This document shows, in pieces, positions 56,940 to 64,000 of a DNA stretch of 64,000 nt (within the stretch, counting starts at the first letter, position 1; each line of letters begins with the position of its first letter). A program made the position numbers and the translations under genes. This DNA comes from Thysanoteuthis rhombus (Eukaryota; Mollusca; Cephalopoda; Oegopsida; Thysanoteuthidae): contig OY735207.1 of assembly GCA_963457665.1 (NCBI GenBank), positions 40,553,316 through 40,617,315 of the forward strand, in the 5' to 3' direction. The notes beneath the pieces were generated by a model, which had not been told where the DNA came from, ran no database searches, and saw only the letters and a program-made list of their open reading frames with translations.

Positions 56940-57225
56940 TAATATAACTTCGTAAACAAACTATAGAACTATTCATCACTTTTTTGTCGGCAGGTCACTG
57001 TACCACACTCTATCACTGAATGAGTCAGTAAATGAAGTGTAAAACTACCCATTACAAAAAATGAAAACCCTTTTTCATAAACAGGTGATCGTATAACATC
57101 TTATCACTGAACGAGTTTGTAAACAGTAAATAAACTACAAAACTATCCATCACAAAAATAATAATCACTTTAGTTTGCAGTCAGTAGTAATACATTTTAT
57201 CACTGAAACTATATAACTCTATATA
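56940..57225. repeat. ~92-bp tandem repeat, three units
   Basis: CTATCACTGAATGAGTCAGT (57,011), TTATCACTGAACGAGTTTGT (57,103) and TTATCACTGAAACTATATAA (57,196) mark units, alternating with an AAACTA(T/C)(C/T)CAT(C/T)AC block at 56,965, 57,043 and 57,145. Confidence 0.75.
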
Positions 57226-57880
57226 ACAAAAACTATTAGACTTTGAGATATTCGCAAGGAAAAGCTTATGATTATAAATACATTTACTTTCACTGTCAAA
57301 ATATTGCCAACTCATAATCTTTTAATCAAATATCCTTCTTTTATTTCCATCTTATAAAGGTACAATCAATGCATGATTAATGTGTGTCCCAATTATGATA
57401 TAAATTTTACTTTATCTTTAAAAAATATCCTTAAAAGATTATAAAACACGATATGCATCGCGCTGTCCAGGTGTCTAGTCAACCACATCGAGTCACTCAT
57501 ATCAAGTTGTCCTTTTGCCATAACTTTTAGGAATTGATTTAAATCATTTTTGTTAACTTCCCTTGTTTGAGTACAAGAGAACGTTTGAGAGTAATTATCG
57601 ACCCAACGTTTGGGATCTGGCACTTTTGACTATAGTCCTGGTTATCATCAAGATCTTGGGGAAGAAAACCATGGAAAAGGTTGAGTATTTTTTTAACTTT
57701 TCATTTTCTACGGCCTTTATCTAAATGTGAATCAAGGAATGACTGTTGTCACAATATATATATAAGGATATCTACACTATCATTTTCTCTGTCCCACAAA
57801 TCTGTTGTGGTAATCAGTTGTACAACAAGGTTCCCAAGGACACGGGATGCAAGTCAAAGTGCACCTACTCCAATGCTGTA
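57226..57880. other. Unassigned sequence
   Basis: The minus frame at 57,393-57,623 (76 codons, containing RKVDNYSQ-like and KVMAKGQLDMSDSM segments) is not recognised but has unbiased composition. No splice sites could be fixed. The word GGGTCGATAATTACTC is unremarkable. Confidence 0.45.
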
Positions 57881-57884
57881 AAAT

Positions 57885-58425
57885 GTAAAAACTACCTAGG
57901 CGTTTTAATAAAGACATAAAAAATAAAATGGAAAAAAATATCAAGAAATGAACAATAAAGAAAATCCTTCATCAGATAAACTATTCAGTCTATTACTATT
58001 CACCCCCCCAAAAAAAGAAAATAAGTACAACCGGAACACAAATAAAAATTGAAATTAATAACAATGTGAGATCTAAGAAATTCTGACAATTAATGAATAT
58101 CATGTTTATTACAACTACTTAGTTGTAAATAAACAACAAAAATAAGATGGAAAGAAACGCTGGTAATAATGAACATTATTGACAATGCTTCATCTAGAGA
58201 TTCCGCACATTTTAAGGCTGTTACTATTATCACTACTATTTAGGCGAGAACACGCAAAAAGGAATTAGACGAAAAGAAACCTTTGTAAAAATGAATATCA
58301 ATGACAATGGGACATCGATGAAATTTGGAAAACTGGATAAGATTATGTCTGTTACTACCACTTAGATGTAAACATGCAACAAAAGATGAAAGGGAAAACA
58401 TAATTATATGTATATCGTAAAATGA
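57885..58425. repeat. ~121-bp tandem repeat
   Basis: The words ACTACTTAGTTGTAAA (58,114), ACTATTTAGGCGAGAA (58,235) and ACCACTTAGATGTAAA (58,357) mark units at 121-122 bp. Each continues with a CAACAAAA or CGCAAAAA word, GATGGAAAGAAA, then AATGAA(C/T)AT(T/C)A(T/A)TGACAATG. A partial earlier unit starts near 57,890, and scattered pieces occur near 58,790 and 59,145. Confidence 0.78.
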
Positions 58426-58431
58426 CTTGTA

Positions 58432-58560
58432 AAAGATTTCATTACTGAAATGCATTGAGGATAAGCAAGAAAGGGATTGCCATTGGTTAGGAATCGAAGC
58501 AAACGTTACTGACAGAATAGGGCTATCTTATGCATAATGTACAGTAGAAGGAGCCATTGA
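58432..58560 (+). repeat. Dispersed repeat, family C (copy 3)
   Basis: ACTGAAATGCATTGAGGATA, GATTGCCATTGGTTAGGAAT, GCAAACGTTACTGACAGAAT and GGGCTATCTTATGCATAATG match the copies at 17.4 and 21.7 kb. Confidence 0.6.
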
Positions 58561-58975
58561 AATACTGAAAGATGTTAGACTAAGAGAAAGGATGCTCTTG
58601 ATTCAAATGTATCTGAGAAATAGCAAAGAGCAATGGCAAAGAACTAGATGAGTATGATGCTTATGATGATGGCAGTTCATCTGAAGAGGAAAACCACAAG
58701 CATTTCAGTAATATTATCTTGTTTTCTTATTAGATGTATGATTGGCAGTCATTATACTGTTTCTTTGCGACCGTGAAATGACTTTCTGAGTAGATGAAGA
58801 GCAACTAAAATTAAGATGGAAGAAATACTAGTCAAAAATTGATAATGATTGACAAATTCATCATCTTATTAAAAATGACATTAACATAGTATTTCTACAA
58901 AAAATGCACACGTACCTAAAAACACTAACAAATGTCACTGAGCAAATCGGGGAAGAATGATAAGTAAATTTAGAT
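58561..58975. other. Unassigned sequence
   Basis: Contains one further degenerate piece of the 121-bp repeat near 58,790-58,870 and nothing else recognised. Confidence 0.5.
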
Positions 58976-58989
58976 GGTTAAATTCGGTC

Positions 58990-59095
58990 GTATAAGCTCT
59001 TGTAGCTCGAGCAGTAGAGCAGCAAGTACGAAAAAACCAGGCTTCCTGCAAACAAAAAAGTTGTGAGTTCGAGTCTAACCAGGGGCTTATCTAAT
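58990..59095 (+). repeat. tRNA-like sequence (SINE head or tRNA pseudogene)
   Basis: TAGCTCGAGCAGTAGAGCAG is a good A-box/D arm, and GTGAGTTCGAGTCTAACC about 55 nt later contains a B box (GTTCGAGTC). The long spacer would need an intron-like insertion for a tRNA, so a SINE head or decayed tRNA copy is more likely. Confidence 0.5.
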
Positions 59096-60330
59096 CTACC
59101 TAATTCTTATATGCACATTGGAAATCTACTGAAATTGAGATTTAAAAAATACCAGTCAAAAGTTTATAATGAATAACAACGTTTGTTTTGATAATGTTGA
59201 CACCTTATTTATTTATTTATTTATTTTGCTGAAAGTTGATTTATGAGCATGTGTGGGTCTGTAGTTAAGAGGGGCAACACAGAAGAGAATTCTTGGGAAG
59301 ACTTAGAACCATCACCTGGTCATCTTGAAATGAGAGTCGAAGCCGGATACAAGAAACGTAGATCGAATGACAATTTTGCACTCTCATCATCGCTGGAATA
59401 TCACGCAAGCATTCAGCCATCCAACGTCCGAGATTCACGCGTCCTTCACTGGGAAATCGAGAAGTTTCACGAGAAGGACATTCCATTTCAACATGCCTCC
59501 TTCTTCCTCTTCCCCCGTCTAATATCTGTCAATAATGATTTTCATGAATCAAGATATCTGTTAATGGAACAGAGCACAGAGAGATGAGGATTGACGTGTT
59601 AGCAACTCCAGACGTTTCTGCGCACCCGCAAGCTATATTGCCAATCAAATATTATACGTCATAGGTTATTACTGTAGACTTTAGGAGGTTGGAGCTATAT
59701 AATTTTTTTTTTTGGTTCATTCTATGACAGTGATTTCCAAAATGGAAGCATTTGGCACCAGAGGAAGGAATTTTAGCCGGGTTTGAATTATGGAAAAATT
59801 ATAGAAAGGAGAGGAACGTATAATGAAAAATGTAATCTTAGCAGAGTTACAAAATGGAGATTCGAAATCGAGGTTGAATTGAGGAAACCTGGGACACTAA
59901 GAGAGGATTGTGACCTGGGACTCTGAAAACCTCAGAGGGCATATCTCATTTACGAAAACTTATCATTAAAACCCTTTTGAAATTATTACATGAATAATTC
60001 TGAATGACTCCGAAAAAGTTGGAACATTTTTTTTCATCTTGTTGAGGGTTAATGAATGTGTGCATGGACTTTTATTTTTTAGATATTGCTGTTGAATAAT
60101 TCCAGCAGCTTTGCACTGGGTTTGAAACAATGTCAACGTTTTAAAATTCTTTCAACATATTACTAGAGCGTGTGGGGGGGGTATTAAATATTAGAAATAT
60201 TAAAGTGAAGGTTCAAAGAAATATATATAATCTTATTTGAGTTATAAAAAAGATATCAGAAAAAAATGTGTTGTGGTGTATTTAGGTGGGGATGCATCTT
60301 TATGTGATTTTTGTGTAATGCAGCGTTGCT
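59096..60330. other. Unassigned sequence with one 114-codon frame
   Basis: The plus frame at 59,243-59,587 (SWEDLEPSPGHLEMRVEAGY and HWEIEKFHEKDIPFQHASFF) has balanced composition but no family I know. An upstream (ATTT)n at 59,207-59,223 and the lack of splice or start context leave it unassigned. Confidence 0.4.
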
Positions 60331-60339
60331 TCTTTGTAT

Positions 60340-60584
60340 GGATGTGTGTGTTTTTGTGTTCTTTTATGTCTATGCACGGGTTTGTGTGTTTCCGTGTGTG
60401 TGTTAATATTCATGTGTTCAGTGCCTTTGCGTGTTAATGTGCATAGGTATGTCCCTGAGCACATATGTATATCTTCGTGCGCACGAGTGTGTATATGTGT
60501 CTATTTATGTGTGTATATTTGTGTGTCTACGTGTGTATGTGTATGGTGCATAAGTATGTGTGTATGTATGTATGTATGTATGCA

Positions 60585-60616
<32 letters not shown>
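60340..60616. repeat. Degenerate GT/TGTA-rich minisatellite ending in (GT)n
   Basis: TGTGTGT, GTATGTAT and GTGCAT words alternate for about 270 bp. (GTAT)n at about 60,558-60,580 and a pure (GT)n at 60,590-60,615. The Cys/Val-rich frames are compositional. Confidence 0.93.
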
Positions 60617-60954
60617 GATTTTAAGGGTATTTTTCTTTCTTTCTGCATTTCCGACGGCGTTGGTGAAAGATTCTTATACCCTACAGCTTGAGCATTTCAA
60701 TCCATCAAGTGTTGAAAAGCACCCCCACCCATGCAACCACCCACCAAAACAAAACAAAAAAGAAAAGAACAGTTATTGGTTGTTCCTCTAACTTCTTCCC
60801 TTTTTTTTTTTCTTTCTCTTTCTCTCTCCTATCCACTCTTTCTTCCTCTTCATTTCTCTTCCACTCTATTCCTTTCCCTACCCCTCTCCGGTCAAGAAAA
60901 GTGCCAGTCTAAAAATATGAAATAACCTCAGCGAATAAACACCATCTGTTTAAC

Positions 60955-61045
60955 TTTTGATATTTTGTTTATTTTTTGTTTTTTTGTTGTTTTTTTTTGT
61001 TATTTTTTTTTTGTTATTTTGTTTTGTTTTGTTTTGTTTTCCACA
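60955..61045. repeat. (GTTTT)n-type T/G pentanucleotide tract
   Basis: T runs split by single G or A, ending in GTTTT repeats at 61,021-61,040. It lies immediately before a family D copy. Confidence 0.9.
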
Positions 61046-61325
61046 TTAGTAACTATCAACCAAAACTGTCAAGATAGGTTTCTTCAGTTTTCAAGTTGGT
61101 TTGGCTAGCTGGTTAACTAAGTAGCTGGTTATGTGTGTACCATAGATACAAGCTCTACCAATGGAGCTAGTGGGTTGGAAATTTCAACATTTACTCTTTA
61201 TTATGTCTAGAAAAAAAAGTTTGTATTTTTTTTTTCCTTTTCTTCAACCACCCACTCTAAAAATAAAAGGTAAAAGTTGGTGGGGGTTCAATTTCCAATG
61301 TTAGTTTGTGCTATAATGATCCTTT
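61046..61325. repeat. Dispersed repeat, family D (copy 3)
   Basis: CAAAACTGTCAAGATAGGTT, CAGTTTTCAAGTTGGTTTGG and CTGGTTATGT match 25.25 and 38.70 kb. On the minus strand TAGCTCCATTGGTAGAGC (about 61,174-61,157) is an excellent tRNA D-arm/A box, so the family may be a tRNA-derived SINE read on the minus strand. A B box was not confirmed. Confidence 0.65.
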
Positions 61326-61889
61326 AGTTTGTGTCCGGCAGCGTTCATGTTTGCCTTTTTTGTTTTGTTTTTTCCTAATTTGAACTTCCATGAAGGGCAA
61401 GAGAAGTAACTCCTTCGTTGATCGCCCGTTTTTTACCAAATTTTCCACTGATGAAACATCGATTGCCTTATCCGGTTTCTATTGAGTGACTTGATTGAAG
61501 TAATGCCTACTTAATTCCCCTTTGAATAACACATATACCCCGCTTTCCGAAAGTTAGTTTTCGACAGCTTTGCGCTATCAGGAAAAAGGAAAAAAAAAAA
61601 CGAAAAAAAAGCACCCAGTCTTGGTTTTGCAGCGAGCTGTTATAGTGGGAGCAGACACCCTCTTCTTCTCTTTCCTGCACCCTAGTCTCTCGTACTTTCC
61701 AGTGTCCCAACTTCCGACAGCTTAGCCTAACATACCATCTTCTACGTTTTGGGGCGTCTGGGGAAACTCAAAATTTTCTTTTTATATGAATGAATTGTAA
61801 ATACCTGTTTCGTGTGCGCCATTTTTCATTTTGGGGGTCGGGAGAACGCCCTACCTTCAGATAGTGGATGAAACCTGTAGTCTATATTT

Positions 61890-62095
61890 GTTTATATACT
61901 TTATTCTTCTCCTGTTTACACCAACCACTTCGTCCCCTTTTCTTACTTTTTTTTCTCTTCCTCTGCCAAGTTTGCTTTCTTTATTTCCATCTTCCAACTG
62001 CCCCTCCGATTGCAACCAACCCTTTCTCTCATCACCCGTTTTCTTCGAAATCTAGTCTCTCATTATTCATCTTCTTTAGTTTCCCCTATTCTTCT

Positions 62096-62130
<35 letters not shown>

Positions 62131-62321
62131 ATCTTCTTCTTCTTCTGCGTCTACTTTCTCTTATTTCCCTTTCTCTACTTCTTACTTCTCTAAAACTTCC
62201 TTCTTATTTTATTTTTTTTCTCTTTTCTACCCATTGTTTTCCTCCGTTTTCCTGTGGTAGCCTTTCTTTTGGCTTTTTTTCTAAATATCCATTTGGCTAT
62301 TGCTCCTTTTTATCTTCGTCG

Positions 62322-62401
<80 letters not shown>

Positions 62402-62830
62402 CTTCTTCTTCTTCTTCTTCTTCTTCTTCTTCTTCTTCTTCTTCTTCTTCTTGTCCTCCTCCTCCCCCTTCTTCTTCTCCTACTCTTTTTTTTCACATTT
62501 TTTCAGTCTTCGCTACCTCTGCTACCTTCCCTTATTTGCCTTAAGGCTATTTTTTTCTTCTTCCTCTCAAACCTGTTTTACCTTCTTGCTTATTTCTTTC
62601 TTCTATTTGTCCGGTCCCTCTTCTCTCTCCCTTTCCTATCTCCTCTTCTTCCCTAACTCCTTTTTCCTTCTTTTCTCTCTTCTTTTTCTTTATGTTTCAT
62701 CTCCCTTTCCCTATCCTTTTCTCTTTCTACTCCACGTTGGGCTCCATTTTACCCTTTCATCAATGCACACTTCTCCAAATCCCTCTTCTCGATCCATCTT
62801 CCTTTTCTTCATTTTTTTTTTTTTTCAAAT
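61890..62830. repeat. Polypyrimidine tract with (TTC)n, (TTG)n-(TTC)n cores, ~940 bp
   Basis: The plus strand is almost all T and C, with (TTC)n at 62,089-62,148, (GTT)n at 62,321-62,400 and (TTC)n at 62,401-62,452. The 274-codon Leu/Ser/Phe frame and the poly-Cys, poly-Val and poly-Thr/Arg frames are artefacts of it. Confidence 0.95.
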
Positions 62831-63170
62831 TTAACAAAGCTGATCCTATTAGTATCATGGTGCGTGCTCTGTGCGTGGGGTTGCAATGAGGAGCGAATGG
62901 TTTGAAGGTCACTTGTAGTTTCAAGGTTGGACATTTCTCGTGCTTTGAGAAAAAACATCCGACGAACATATTCCTTCCCACTATCTAGGGAAATGGATAA
63001 CTTATTTTGAAAATGATAATTCTAGAGGGGGCAAACCTTCAATAAAATCTCACTCGGCAGTGAAAATGGTCTATTAACGTGGTTCTAAGTAAGTGTTTAA
63101 GTTAAACTTGATACATGGAAATTTGATAGCGTTTAACCCCTGGAAGATGAGAGGCGATTCACGTGTCGAA
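62831..63170. other. Unassigned sequence
   Basis: No gene or element recognised. Confidence 0.5.
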
Positions 63171-63174
63171 CACA

Positions 63175-63191
63175 CATATACACACACGTGC

Positions 63192-63262
<71 letters not shown>

Positions 63263-63283
63263 AGAGAGAGAGAGAGAGGGGGG

Positions 63284-63321
<38 letters not shown>

Positions 63322-63375
63322 AATAAAGAAAGAAAGAAAGAAAGAGAGAGGGTAGAGATATAGAGAGAGATAGGT
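63175..63375. repeat. (AT)n-(GA)n-(GATA)n compound array
   Basis: (AT)n at about 63,199-63,224, (GA)n with G runs at 63,225-63,283, (GATA)n at 63,285-63,298, then (GA)n and (GAAA)n to 63,345. Confidence 0.95.
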
Positions 63376-64000
63376 CGGTAGGTAGATATATTCAAATGAA
63401 GTTGTTTTCATAATAAAAGTGCTCAATATTTCTGATAAAAAAATAAGCTATCATAATAAATACTTATGGAACCCCCACAACAATTTTGTTTCACGCTTCT
63501 CTGCGATTATCAAGTGAGTTTTGATTATGAAATTCTATGTTACGTTCAATTTTTCAGGTGATCTAAATTTTTTTTTTATTATATATAAAGTTCTGCGTTT
63601 TAGATTTGAAAATTTCACAGAGATTCATGATAGAAAAGTATCTAAAATACCTAATACTGTTAATGGTCTAGTTTATTACCTTAGGGTCAAATAGGTACAT
63701 ATGTTTATACTGTGAATGGAAAATGGAATACTATACTTATGTAAGTGAGGAATTACTTTAATTGATATGCAGTGTGGTTTATTTTTTCACTTGTTGAAGT
63801 TATCGCTCGACGTATTGATTTCTAGATATGTTGATAAAGGTGCTCTTTAATGTCTGCATTTAGCAACTAATTTGTTTTTCTTTTGTTCAGAAGTATTTCA
63901 TTGTTAAGAAAATTGATTATGGTAAGTTTTTTATATGATGCATACGTAGTATTTCATTGGTTGGTCTTTAGAAACTGGTGTATTTATTATGAGTTCTCAT
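63376..64000. other. AT-rich sequence, nothing recognised
   Basis: Short frames only. The window ends here without a recognisable feature. Confidence 0.55.

Noticed and set aside
59243-59587. 114-codon frame as a host gene
   Set aside because: Unbiased composition is encouraging, but there is no homology I recognise, no splice or promoter context, and an antisense frame of 73 codons overlaps it.
62010-62834. 274-codon Leu/Ser/Phe-rich frame resembling a membrane protein
   Set aside because: It is the translation of a polypyrimidine tract with (TTC)n and (TTG)n cores. Neighbouring frames are poly-Cys, poly-Val and poly-Ser for the same reason.

Overview
The window looks like intergenic or intronic DNA from a metazoan with a large, AT-rich, repeat-laden genome. 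No bacterial gene organisation, rRNA, CRISPR array or intact host gene is recognisable. A mollusc, perhaps a cephalopod, is my best guess. It rests only on the mix of long (AT)n, (GT)n and (CT)n arrays, RTE-type LINEs with (ATG)n tails, a GIY-YIG Penelope-like element, Tc1/mariner relics and tRNA-derived SINEs. I could not test it.

Layout. 1-7.4 kb: AT-rich sequence, a 93-bp tandem duplication, a Penelope-type ribozyme-like scar near 3.4 kb and one candidate exon at 5.4-5.6 kb (minus). 7.4-13.3 kb: two loci of a degenerate ~160-230 bp monomer family whose orientation flips inside each locus, separated by an RTE 3' end and a 147-bp repeat. 13.3-17.5 kb: trinucleotide and dinucleotide arrays, then a Penelope 3' half (GIY-YIG ORF, tRNA-like SINE, hammerhead-like remnant) abutting an RTE fragment. 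19.7-20.9 kb: a Tc1-family transposon relic with imperfect terminal inverted repeats. 22.1-23.2 kb: a mariner N-terminal relic and another RTE end. 23.7-25.1 kb: compound microsatellites. 27.0-27.8 kb: a degenerate tandem array. 28.4-32.2 kb: four LINE 3' ends from two families, interrupted by a short stretch at 29.9-30.05 kb with paired CACGTG boxes and an ideal palindromic heat-shock element. 33-37 kb: SINE-like sequences, long AT arrays and a repeat that keeps an open reading frame. 38.9-41.5 kb: two divergent RTE copies and a 700-bp polypurine tract. 42.3-44.5 kb: another tandem array, the monomer family again, and the best-preserved RTE C-terminus. 44.8-46.3 kb: a ~190-bp (AT)n array and a 900-bp polypyrimidine tract. 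49.8 kb: second copy of the ORF-bearing repeat. 52-55.1 kb: short tandem repeats, a mariner catalytic relic and the longest (but deleted) RTE copy. 56.4-59.1 kb: a cruciform-capable AT/GC palindrome and two tandem families. 60-64 kb: GT-rich, polypyrimidine and GA-rich simple sequence.

Functionally the window is a graveyard of class I and II elements: every transposase or reverse transcriptase seen is truncated or frameshifted. The items most worth a second look are the Penelope-type hammerhead-like scars, the HSE/E-box cluster, the repeated 60-residue open frame at 35 and 50 kb, the inverted monomer loci and the candidate exon. All alignments and identities were made by eye and no database search was possible.
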